Under the pieces are notes generated by a model that had not been told where the DNA came from, ran no database searches, and worked only from the letters and a program-made list of their open reading frames with translations. The translations under genes and the position numbers were made by a program. DNA of 64,000 nt from Auanema rhodensis (taxonomy: Eukaryota; Nematoda; Chromadorea; Rhabditida; Rhabditidae). The stretch is taken from the NCBI GenBank assembly GCA_964057225.1, contig OZ059897.1, forward strand, positions 15,562,001 to 15,626,000. The letters are read 5' to 3'. Position 1 is the stretch's first letter; each line of letters opens with the position of its first letter. Shown here piece after piece: positions 24,473 to 35,900 of this stretch.

Positions 24473-27302
24473 ATGGCTAATTTCGAGATGACTTCTCATC
24501 CTGGTATGCCGCGGAATTTATCTTCCACCAAAGTGGCACTCACTTTGGCTGGAGAAGATTTGGATGAAAGCCAGGTACTAAATTTATAAATAAGTAACTT
24601 CATTTTGTGTATTTGAGATTTTACCTATGGACAGCGGTAAATCTGCTAGAGAAGAAGGTCGATTTGTTTTTGAAACTGCTTGGGAAGTTGCAAATAAGGT
24701 TATCATGCTCAGTTTTACAACTATTTCAATCTAGTACTTCAGGTTGGTGGAATTTACACTGTTCTTAGGTCAAAGGCGCAAGTTAGTACAGAAGAATTAG
24801 GTAATATTAGAAAACTATTACATAGCTGAGTTGTGATGTATAGGTGATCAGTATTGCATGTTTGGGCCTATGAAGGACGATAGATGGAGATTAGAAGTCG
24901 AACAAATCGAACCAGAGAATAGGTATTTATGAAAACAAAAATAAAAATCATTTTGTTCTTAGAACTATTCGTCAAGCTATGAAGCTTTTCCATCGTGATG
25001 GGTTCCGCGTAAGTTTCAATGTAATAAAAGACGATGAGCGAAATGCTGGTTTAGTGCACTTACGGACGGTGGCTTATTGAGGGATATCCTAAAGTCATTC
25101 TTTTTGATTTGGGTTCCGGAGCTATAAGAATGGACCAATGGAAACAAGAGCTCTTTGATAGGTACAACTACAACTGCTTTTTTCGTTTTTTATAATACAA
25201 TACATATCAGATGCAAGGTAGGAATCCCGTGGGAGGATATGGAATCTAATGATGCTGTTATCCTTGGATTCATGATTGCTATTTTTCTCCGTCACTTTCG
25301 TGAATCGGTTACCGCTTATCAACCGTTGGTTGTTGCACATTTCCACGAATGGCAAGCTGGTTTGTGAATATCGAAAATGCGTGTTTTAGCTTTTTGAGTT
25401 ACAGGTGTCGGATTGTTAATGACTCGGCTATGGAAATTAGACATTGCCACTGTTTATACTACTCACGCTACCTTGTTAGGGCGTCATTTATGCGCAGGAG
25501 GATGTGATCTCTATAATAATCTTGGAAAATTCGATTTAGACACTGAAGCTGGAAAAAGAAAGGTACTCTTGTTTGAGAAGAAACATTTTTATGCAAGTTT
25601 TTCAGATTTATCATCAATATTGCTTAGAGAGAGCGGCATGTCACTCTGCTCATATCTTCACTACGGTTTCAGAAATTACTGGAGTTGAAGCCGAGCATTT
25701 ATTGTTGAGAAAACCTGACATTCTTACTCCTAATGGTTTGAATGTTGTAAAATTTGCAGCTATTCACGAATTCCAAGTAAATTTTATAAGTATTATTTTA
25801 ATAAAGTTATTTTTAAGAACTTGCACTCCATGGCCAAAGAAAAAATTCATACTTTCATCCGAGGACATTTCCATGGACATTTAGACTTTGATTTGGACAA
25901 AACCTTGTACTTCTTCACTGCCGGACGGTAAACGTCTTATAATTTTTATAATTTAATTTTTTTTCGTATAGATACGAGTTTTCTAACAAGGGAGGTGATT
26001 TGTTCATTGAATCACTTGCACGACTTAATCATTATTTGAAAACTACTGATGATCCAAGACATGCTGGAACAACTGTTGTTGCTTTTATCATTTATCCAGG
26101 TTTCCATTTCAAGTTTGAGTATATTTCAATATGTGTTGTTTTAGCTCCATCGAACTCTTTTAACGTTGAATCTCTTCGTGGGCAAGCCGTTACCAAACAA
26201 TTAAAAGAAGCTGCAGACAGAATTAAGGTGAATAAGTTCTCAAATTCACCATACTCTATATTCATTTCAGGAAAATGTTGGACAAAGAATTTTTGATGCT
26301 TGCTTGCAAGGAAGACTCCCAGATGGCCAAGATCTTTTAAGTCCTCCTGAAAAGATTATGGTTAGTATGAACTAAAGGTCACATGCATATTTTTTTGATT
26401 TCAGTTAAAGAGATGCATAATGGCTAGTGAAAAGCATGAATTACCTCCTATATGTACACATAATATGTTAAACGGAAATGATCAAGTTATCTTTTCAATA
26501 CATCATAGTTATTATGTTTTACATGTCAGGTCCTGGGCGCTCTTCGTAGATGCCAATTGCTGAATGACAAGTTCGATAGAGTGAAAGTAGTCTTTCATCC
26601 TGAGTTCTTGTCCTCAGTATCTCCTTTGATTGGCCTTGATTATGAAGACTTTGTTCGTGGATGTCATTTGGGAATTTTCCCATCTTATTATGAACCATGG
26701 GGGTATCTTTAATTTAATTATGATCTAGTTAATTGGTTTTCATTCAGCTATACACCCGCTGAGTGTACTGTCATGGGTATTCCATCAGTTTCAACTAATC
26801 TTTCCGGATTTGGATGCTTTATGGAAGTATAATCATACATATTAAAATCTTATTTAAATGTTAATGTTCAGGAACATGTCAAACACTGTGAGGAATATGG
26901 TATATACGTCGTTAACCGCCGGTTTCAAGGAGTAGAAGACTCCGTTAGACAACTCACTCAGATTATGTTAGTTTTTTTATTGTGTTTTTATTATTTAAAC
27001 TAATGTTCTTATAATTATAGGTATGATTTCTGTGGTTTATCACGAAGACAGCGTATTCTTTTACGTAATGGAACCGAAAGCTTGAGTGCACTTTTGGATT
27101 GGAACAGCTTGGGCAGTTTTTATAGGTTTGAAATGGTTTTGGCTATTTTAATCTATTTTTTTTGAGATCTTGCCGAAGAATGGCTTTAGAAAAATTACAT
27201 CCTGATCTTGATAAGATCATTCATGAGAACGAAGGCAAAGTACCATCTGCAGCTACTAGTCGTCGACCCAGTTTTCACAGTAGCGACGAGGAAGACGAAT
27301 AA
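24473..27302 (+). CDS. Glycogen synthase (GT3, eukaryotic type)
   Basis: Transfers glucose from UDP-glucose to glycogen in the cytosol. Around fifteen exons give about 680 residues. Visible blocks: [20 protein letters not shown] at the N-terminus, [56 protein letters not shown] with [12 protein letters not shown] after it, and the acceptor and catalytic region [19 protein letters not shown] plus [11 protein letters not shown]. The regulatory helix reads [20 protein letters not shown]. The tail is short and ends [14 protein letters not shown], resembling the basic and acidic phosphorylation sites (CK2/GSK3 type) of animal enzymes. Compared with human GYS1 (recalled), two of the regulatory arginines are replaced (G and S). 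The N-terminus lacks the RTLSMSSLPG type site 2/2a. TAATAATAAA near 27424 is a likely polyadenylation signal. Confidence 0.98.
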
Positions 27303-27627
27303 ATCAAAAGTACGCATATTGCATTTCTAGATTTACTTTACCGGTTTTACAGATGAAATTAGTTTTATCCACTAAATAACTTAAATTTTCATATTGTATC
27401 TACAGAGAACATACAAACTTAATTAATAATAAAGATTTTTATAAATTTGTCCAAATATACAAAACAATAAGAAGTGTTTTAAATGTCTCAAACCCCACAC
27501 TTCAACAGAAAAATTTCAAGTGGCAATGATTCACAGCTACAAGAGATATTTTTGTGAAATAAATTATTTATAAATACTGTATACGAGAATTAGAACCCAA
27601 AAGCGCCCAAACACTTCATTGAGATCT
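27303..27627. other. Convergent gap, glycogen synthase to SEC62
   Basis: 3' UTRs of the two convergent genes. AT-rich; the polyadenylation signal for glycogen synthase is near 27424. Nothing else seen. Confidence 0.4.
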
Positions 27628-28944
27628 TTACTCTTTTTTCAAGTCTTCCAATTTCACCGTTTCCCTATTTGTTCGGGGACAATATTCATAGGTATAAAAT
27701 GGCTTGAACGATTCAAAGAAACCACAATCCTGTAAAAGTTACCCAGTAGACAGACAAATATTAAAAAAAAGTTACCTCTGTAAGGTTAGGGAAGATCCAG
27801 AGTTTATGCTGACCAAGTGTAACCAGCCAAATTAATCCAAAGAGAATTGTTCTAACTAGAAAAAAAAAAGAGTAAAAAGCTTATATACAAAAGCATACAT
27901 ATGGCTAAAGCAACGATAGCTCCAAAGAGGAAGATGCCAACTAATGAGACATAATAAACTCCTTGCCGAAGCCACATGGGCCATAGTGGGAAAAGGCAAC
28001 CAGCGATTGTGCCAAGAACTTAATTAAGTATATTATTATAATAACTAATTATAAGAATCTTACCTATAAGTAAACCAATAACGTATTTGTACAAAGGAGT
28101 TGGATCGAAAATCCACACAAATACATCCTTATCGTCAATGAAACACTTTAATACCAAATTGTTTATATGAATCACTTGATTAGCTCACCTGGTTATCATG
28201 CATCTCTAACTTCACTTTCTTCTTCTTCTTCTTATCATCTTCACACTATAAGAAGCAGAATTTAAAAACAAATTATTTATAATATACACCTTCTTCATGT
28301 CCTTAGATTCTTCTACTTCGTCAGACTTTTTCTCCTTTTCTTCATTCTCTGTTTCGGTAGCGGTGTCTTCAGAGCGTTTAAGCTTCTCAATGTCTTCAAT
28401 AAACATACTTTATGTACACGAACTGAGAAAAATAAAATACCTTTAGACTTTTTATCTTCTTTCTTTTTTGGAACGAGCTTTTTTGCACGGAAAAACAAGC
28501 GGTTATCAATAAATCTCCCTAAGTAATTCACAACCTGATTTCTATAAAAATAATTTTTAACAGTTAAATTAGTTGCGAAAACCTACCGAGTAGTAAAAAT
28601 TGGTGTTGTCTTAGATTTATTTCCATATTTAGAATCCAATAAAAAGTCGACAGCTTTATTTCCTGAAATGTAGACTTACTGTAAATAATATATAAAAAAC
28701 AAATTACCGCTAAAGTAATACACTTCATTTCCTTGCATCATGGTGGTTTGGGTAGTCAAATTGAAGCGTAAAAAACGAGCAACTTCCAAAAGCTCCTTGT
28801 TTTGGGCTTCATCTTCGTCACCCTACAGATTAAACAAGTTTTAAAAGATGAAAAACATTAAAAAAATTAAAATTATTGAAATTAGGTTAACATTTATAAA
28901 AAAACACATACTTTCCTTCCTCCTGCTTTCTTTTTGGAAGCCAT
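27628..28944 (-). CDS. SEC62, ER protein-translocation factor
   Basis: Membrane subunit of the SEC61-SEC62-SEC63 channel that moves short and post-translational substrates into the ER. The minus strand starts MASKKKAGGRKGDEDEAQNK. The winged-helix-like N-terminal domain follows (VARFLRFNLTTQTTMMQGNE, YYFSGNKAVDFLL, FTTRNQVVNYLGRFIDNRLF), then a highly charged K/E-rich linker (SEDTATETENEEKEKKSDEV; KKCEDDKKKKKKVKLEM). Two or three membrane segments come next, with the family signature LFPLWPMWLRQGVYYVSL between the first two, then LIWLVTLGQHKLWIFPNLTE and SFKPFYTYEY. It ends VKLEDLKKE (TAA at 27628-27630). The long acidic C-terminus of vertebrate SEC62 is absent. It diverges from NDUFB3 across about 400 bases. 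Confidence 0.96.
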
Positions 28945-29347
28945 TTTTCAAGAATAAATTATAGTTTGAGAAAAATAATATATAAAATAAATTACTAGAT
29001 ATCGGATAGTCGAGGAGATGACGTCACCCACCAAGTCGCAACGTACTCGTTGTTCAATCGTTACGGGACTATATTTCAACAGACGGCTCTTTCAAGTTTT
29101 TTTTATTTTGTTATATATTATAAAACTTTTATTTTTAATTTTATTTTTGCACTATAATAAAAAAATATTTGATTAATTTGTTTTGCTTTTGATTAATAAT
29201 CTTTTATACTGGGAGCTTTTTTATATACACTATAAACATGAATAAAATATTTGTTCAACATTTTCATATATTTATTTTTCGTGGCAAATTATTATTTTTT
29301 ATGATTAAAGCAAGCATTTTTTAAATTTAATAATATCTAGGTTAATA
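28945..29347. promoter_or_regulatory. Divergent SEC62 / NDUFB3 promoter region with a CRE palindrome
   Basis: The only shared upstream region of two divergent housekeeping genes. A perfect TGACGTCA (29019-29026) sits in the only GC-richer patch (about 29005-29060). The rest is AT-rich. An acceptor-like TATCTAG lies just before the NDUFB3 ATG. Factor binding is inference. Confidence 0.5.
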
Positions 29348-29804
29348 ATGGGTGGTGGTCATCATGAACCTTTCAAGATCCCTAACTATTCCATTTACAA
29401 TAACTACCAACAGTTTCCTCAGCTTGCTGCTCATGAAAAGAGATTAGCTCAGCTTGGATTAAAGGATCCCTGGATCAGGTTAGTTTATTTCAACTTATAT
29501 TTGAATTTCAGAATGCATTTTACAGAAATTACGTTTATTTATACGATCGTAAATATCCTCACGTTGTTGGACAGTGGGCTCATTTCAAAAAGGTTAGTCA
29601 AATTTTGTTGTTGAGGAAGCACTTCGATTTGATTATATTTATGTGAAAGTTTCTAACTGTTTAAAAGATTGTTTAAAAAATATTTTCCAGCTGATTTTAC
29701 CAGGATGGAAAGTAGGAGTGGGAGCTGCTGCTGCTTTAATCGCCGTTGAAGAAGCATATCAATATGCCAAGCATGGAACAACTTCATGGGATTCTCATCA
29801 TTAG
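29348..29804 (+). CDS. NDUFB3 (B12), accessory subunit of respiratory complex I
   Basis: Small single-pass subunit of the membrane arm of NADH:ubiquinone oxidoreductase in the inner mitochondrial membrane. Three exons join in frame, TGGATCAG|GTTAGT to TTTTACAG|AAATTAC and AAAAAG|GTTAGT to TTTTCCAG|CTGATT, giving about 100 residues. It starts MGGGHHEPFKIPNYSIYNNY, has the conserved LAQLGLKDPWIRNYVYLYD, and one membrane segment, VGVGAAAALIAVEEAYQYA. It ends WDSHH. The histidine-rich start and the GLKDPWIRN block match the family. The SFT2 gene starts 194 bases downstream on the same strand. Confidence 0.92.
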
Positions 29805-29928
29805 ACTCATTGATCTGCTACTGAGAATTGTAGACTTTTAGTAAATAGATGTTTGAATAATACAATTCGATCGATCACATTTTTCATTATTTTGTGCCAC
29901 AGTGTCAAATACATATAGTATCTTCACC

Positions 29929-29932
<4 letters not shown>

Positions 29933-29961
<29 letters not shown>
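29933..29961. repeat. (AT)n microsatellite
   Basis: About 14 uninterrupted AT units in the short gap between NDUFB3 and the SFT2 gene. Confidence 0.9.
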
Positions 29962-29965
<4 letters not shown>

Positions 29966-29998
29966 ATTTCGTCGTTAACATTTTATTACAGAAGGTTA

Positions 29999-32900
29999 AT
30001 GTCGGCTCTTGAAGCCTTCATTACCGAACAAAAAAAGAAAACCGGAGGTTTGACCGGTGGGTTAGGATCTGCTTCTTTTAGTTCTATCGGTGAACTGAGA
30101 AATAAGTTATCCACATCTATAAGGTTGGTAGAATAATTTTAATTTTATTATTTTGAGTTTTTCAGTGGTATACCTCTATTGTCTCGAAGTGAAACTGATG
30201 ATTCTCAATCGTTAACGGGTGAAATTACGAATGGCCAACTACCCCAAGGAAAGAATAGGTTCGATATTTATTCCACAAATCGGAAAAAGCTTGTCAATTC
30301 AAATTTCATTAATCCTAATGCAATTGAATATGTAATGAATCAGGATATTTTGCCAGGACACAAAAAACGAAATTAATATTAATACACATGTTTTTATTTT
30401 GGAAATGAAAACAACATTACTTTAATATGATTGCAATTAAGTTGTAACAAAATCTGTGATAATGTTTTTCTTTCAGAAAAAATAATGGAGGATGGTTTTC
30501 TACAGGTGAAGAAAGTTTCTTTGGGCTCTCCCGAACACAGCGAATTTTTGCTTTTTTCATGTGTATTATTGGAGCTGTGTTCTGCTTTTCCACAGTGAGT
30601 GTTTCTTACAATATCTAGTACGACGTCGGATATTAATCCCCCATTTTGCTTACGATTTCCACGGAGAAATTTATCTTTCTTAAAACGTAGTTATCTCTAT
30701 GTACCAATTCTAATATCAGGAATTTTCTCTCAAACAACTGAGCAATTTTCCTTCCTCCCTCACTTTGCTTGTTCCAATGTGTAACATACCAATGGAACCA
30801 AGTGACACTTCTTTAAGGCTGTTTCCTCGATTTAACAATGATTGACAGTCTGATTATCTAATAGTGTAATAGTGATATTTTTTCTGCAATTTTGGGAAAT
30901 TAAAAAATATATAACATTATTAATTTTGAGTAAAAAATACTTCGTTTAAAAAATATTTGGGTATTGAGCGATCTTTATTTTGCAGGCCGCTTTCTTAATA
31001 CCTGTGATCATATTCAAAACGAGGAAGTTTGCTGCTTTGAACACTCTGGGATCTGGTCTACTTTTGCTCAGGTACGTGTATATTCTGCTTCGATGTATAG
31101 AACTTAATTCTGTTTCCTTAACCATGTTTACCACTTCGAGAATGACGTGGCTAAGTTTGGTGCTAGTTTTTCATTGGAATAGTTGCGAATGTGTTATGCC
31201 ACTACGTCCTTTTAGAAATTGCTGCTCATGTCATTGGAGAGAATCCTTTGAAGATTTGTTGTGATATTTTACCCATGAGACTTTTTTGATAGAGGCATTA
31301 CATTGGTTTTTGAAAACGTTTTTAAATTCATGACGTTTGATTCAAAGCGACATGAAAAATGACTCTACACTAATATAATTAATCAGATCTTTTCAACAAG
31401 TTTTATGTAGAGTTCGATAATTAGGTTAGCATGGTTAAAATCTATATTGTTATTAACGTATCGCTAAAATGCATATAAAAGTGAATTATAAAAACCTAGC
31501 AAAATAAAGCGAAAATGTGCTTTATGACGGCTTGTCAATTATCATCTGCGAAACTTTTCTGACATGGAGCATCATACTTGTAATTCTATAAGGGATGCTT
31601 ATATTCAATGTTCATTAACTATCGAGAAATCAAGATTTCACTTGACAGGATATTTTCAGTTTCGCTTTCTTGCTTGGACCGTCATCATACTTTCAACATC
31701 TTCTCTCTCCACAAAGAAGATTGGTTACCGTTTGCTATTTATCATCGCTTTTTGCCACCCTTTATTCATCTCTTTGGGTTAGTTACAATTTTTTCTATAT
31801 TTTATTAAGTTGAAAATTTAAAATATTATGGGATACTGGCTATTTTTAAATTATCGACATAAAAGCTTGGGAGATTTTGACCTCTGTTCAGCGTCAAGCC
31901 AGGATGTCAAAAAATGAATCCAAACAGATTTCTAAAAGTACGATGAGCAAAAATTATTATTTTTCTATTTTGAACTGTGATTACTCAGGACGTTTGAAAA
32001 AGAACATGAACGCCGATAAGAAACTTGAAACATATTTTGATATCCCTGAAAATTTCATTTTAGATGAGCAGTTCATAACATAAACCGGGATATCTTGTCT
32101 ATGTAATCTTATTTTTCTTTCTAAATTTACTTAAGAAAGTTATTTATTTTGACACTTTGAATGCGAAAGCTTCACTTCCTCAGTTTCTACAGGATAAGAT
32201 ATCCTCATTTTTGGGGCAATTGGCCAAACGACCAATATAGAATGTTTCATATTTTAAATATGTTGTGATGTATCATTCTATAAATAGCATATTTCCAAAT
32301 GATATACGAAATCTATCATCTTACATAATCACATTTCTGCCTGTTGTCTGACAATAGTTCATAAGTTCCCTATTAATATAACAACATATTTTGGTAGAAG
32401 ATGATTTATTACTCATATAATTAATTTTAAAATCTACTTTTTATATTTTACATTTATACACGAACTATGTATGAAATATAAGGGATGAGGGCCCGTGTGT
32501 GTTGTCACCGAATAGAATAATTCAGCTAGCAAATGAGATTCTGTGAATCAATAACAAGAAAAAAGACAAAAACAGGAGCATTACAAAATCTGCTCAGGTA
32601 TGGAAACCAACAGAAAATATGGTCTTAGATGTTTGTGGAGTATGTATTTTTATGTCTTAGGAAAATATTAGACAGATGGAATGGTGCTGAGTATAGAATA
32701 TTTGAATAAGGTCTTCTGCTGCTCTTTTTGGTTTATGGCATTGTCATCATTTTCACGAATTCTTCGTAATCGATCTGGAAAAATGACTATTATCTCTTAT
32801 GTTCAAGCTTTCTCTTCGTAGCAAAAGACATTTTAGACCAGTTTTCTTTAAGAATACTGCTCTATATGGATATTAGATATTTTTAGTACAAATATCGGTT

Positions 32901-35900
32901 TTTCTATTGTTTTAAGTCATATGTTAAATTAGGCAATTTCTCATAGGCTACAAGCTCATCTTATTGAAAGAAAACTGTTTTTTCGTAGTTTTTTTAGCTA
33001 ATTACACAAAGAAAGGCTAGTTTACTTAGAATCGGTATATACTTAAGAAAGACTAAACTTGGGATAGTTTTAAACAAGCTCCAGTGTCTTAACTAAAAAT
33101 ATTTGTTTTTTTTAGCTCAATGGTGATTTTGAGAAATACTTAGAATGGAAAATTTGAAAATCGCGTGGTTCGCTGTTAGTATTGCTGGATAAGCTTGAGT
33201 GTAGAAAGAATTAGATGTTTTCTGTCAAAATTATTGCTGTTTCTATTCATCAAAACACAACAAGAAAACATATTAGACTGAATTGACATGAGCTATTGTT
33301 TTTCTTTGTTTAAAAGAAAAAAATTGGAATAATTTACAAACCTGTCCGTCTCCATCAATATCTACCTCAGCTATGATTTCGTCGACTTCTTGGTCACTAT
33401 ATTGTTCTCCCATGTGCGTCATAAAATAACGAAATTCTTCTGCAGTAATGTAGCCATTGCCATCACGATCGAAGACTCTAAATGCCTCTCGAATCATTTC
33501 ACTGTCGTTTTCCTGAAATGATGCTCTTAATTTTTAACTATTCGTATCCCCATTTTCTTGGCTTATGTGTTCGGAACAAATGATCATCGAGTCTTTATAT
33601 GTGGTTCTCAAAAGGACGGCATGTGCTTGTCCTCTGCCACCTCACTATGGATAATTAAACTGTTCAACTATGTTTGACATTCCAAAATTTACAACATTTT
33701 AGCTGTTTTTATTGAAGTACAGCTCAACATCAAAGGGCTCTTAAACCCCATGAGATTGCGATACTGGTTTGAGTAGTGATGTCTATTGGTATTGTGAATG
33801 ACGAAGCTACTGCCTTGTTTGCATTGATGCGCCAATTTCAGAAATGACCGAACTCAAAATTTTGTATGAAACAAACCTTATTCATTCTTTTCATCATTTG
33901 ACAAAATTCGGGAAAGTCAATCGTTCCACTGCCGTCAATATCTACTTCATTAACCATGTCCAGGAGCTCTTGCTCCGTTGGGTTCTGGCCTAGTGATCGC
34001 ATAGCAACACCCAATTCTTTCGACGAAATGGAACCGTTTCCATCCTATAAAAAATCTATTTTATGATTAATTTTTTATAGTTTGTAAGGCTAAAGATGAA
34101 AGTTCGCAATTTCTTTAAAATTATGTAGTTTATTTAACAATTATGGCCCCATAGGATTTGTGGCTTTGTCACGCAGGACTGCTAGTTGCGCTTTGTTGAG
34201 TTTCTAACGGTTTTACATTAAAAGAATGGAGAGCAATAAATTACAGTTGGAAATTAAATGGGTTTTGGTGGGACTGAGATTGAATAAAAAAAGGAAATAC
34301 AAGATCAAGAAGGTTTTCAAACTATGCTCAGCGCGTGATCGCCTACACAAGCAGAGGTCTCAAACCGATCTTTGCTTCATTTTGGACATTCTTTAGTTAT
34401 CCTTACCCTCATTATTATAAAAATTGATTATGAACGTTTTATACTAGGTTTAACCATATTTTGATTTGGCGATATGAATTAGAAGGGGATTTATCATTGA
34501 TTGTGGGTGGAAAGACAAACGAAATCGGCGGTAAATGGCATAATCTCCGTTTATGTTCCGCACTGCCGAAAGAATTTAATTGGAAGCTTTTTCAGCTACG
34601 TGTTCTTTGTCTTAATCATTTTCTGGGCGTTTCGAAAAGTGTGAAAATAGGCTCGAGATTGAGTTTTAGAATGAGATCTATCTAATTAAATGAAAGAAAG
34701 AAGAGATAGGGCTTTTTGTCTTTGTGAATAAGATGAAAAAGAGGAAGCAAATAACACTATCCAGTCAGCAATTTGTGTTTTTTGAGCATGTATATATAAT
34801 AGGGACTATGTTAAAAATGAAACGTAGGTTTGAACCTTATCAAATAGCCGGAATGCTTCTTTATATTCAATAATTTCTTCTTCACTAATGCCTTCCAATC
34901 CGGTCACAACAGATGTCTGCTTTTGTTGCCAACGGTTAAACAACGAAACACGACGAGGATCTGACATCGTCTAAGAAATAGGAGACTGAGCGCTTCTGAA
35001 ATCAAGAAGTATTTTAAATATAGCTCATCTAGCGAAAAATAGAGTAGAACCTATAGCATAAAGAAAAATATATGAGGACATGAGAGAAAGTAAAGAGGGC
35101 TGGGCTGATGGGGGTGGAGTGGTTTGAATCTGAGAAAGCAGGGCAATACTAAATTCGTGTGAGCATTGGGTCAGTAAAGCTCAAAAATCCCTTAGGGGGA
35201 TAATTCAAGCACGAGGTCATTTTTCTTATTTAGCAATTGTTTGCTTTATAGAAAAGAGACAAACAAACTAACAAACACAAAAGGAACGGCGAGACTCGAA
35301 CATAATGTGAATATAGAAGTTAAAATGTGGCCAGGAGCTCAAAAATAAGAAGAATAAACAATTTTCATATGAATGCTGGCTTGAAAGCTGGCATGAAAAG
35401 GGTGGAGCATCAACATAATTTTCTTCACACCAACCCGAAATGGAAACCTATCATTAGCACATTCTTTATTTGATTACTGGGTTAGCAGACACGTGAGTCT
35501 TGAATGAAGCCAAAACGGGACTACCGAACTATACAGAAAAAAGCCGAAGTTTGAGCAAGAAATTGTAAATAAGATTAAATTGCTAGGTGTAGAGATGATG
35601 CTGTTATATTCTTCTCTTTTTTCTAGAAGAGGAATGAAGTTAGGAATTTAGAAAATATCTGTAATAAAACTAGCAATGGCCGAGTGATAACGGGAAGCAG
35701 GGTTGAAGCACAGTGACTAGAAAGAAATAGCGAAAGCCTGACTTGCTCCGCCCCCTAAGCCTAGATGAAGGCGCAACTGACGCCAAGCCGTGGACTAGCC
35801 AATTGGGTCTACACGGGAGGAGGAGAGAGATTTCTTCAGTGATGTTCACATGGAATGAAGGACATTAAAGAGAGAGAAGCTAAATTTTAAAACATAGAGA

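Noticed and set aside
31564-31782. Plus-strand frame of 72 codons with hydrophobic stretches, first taken for a nested membrane-protein gene
   Set aside because: The same DNA in another frame (31660-31777) is the missing third-helix exon of the SFT2 gene, with exact phases; the longer frame is a shadow.
31863-32083. Open stretch of about 70 codons in SFT2 intron 5
   Set aside because: No ATG at its start, no compatible splice partner (joining to SFT2 exon 5 gives an immediate stop), no family resemblance.
35281-35320. Possible tRNA on the minus strand (GTTCGAGTC-like B box)
   Set aside because: The T-stem does not pair and no acceptor stem or A box is found.
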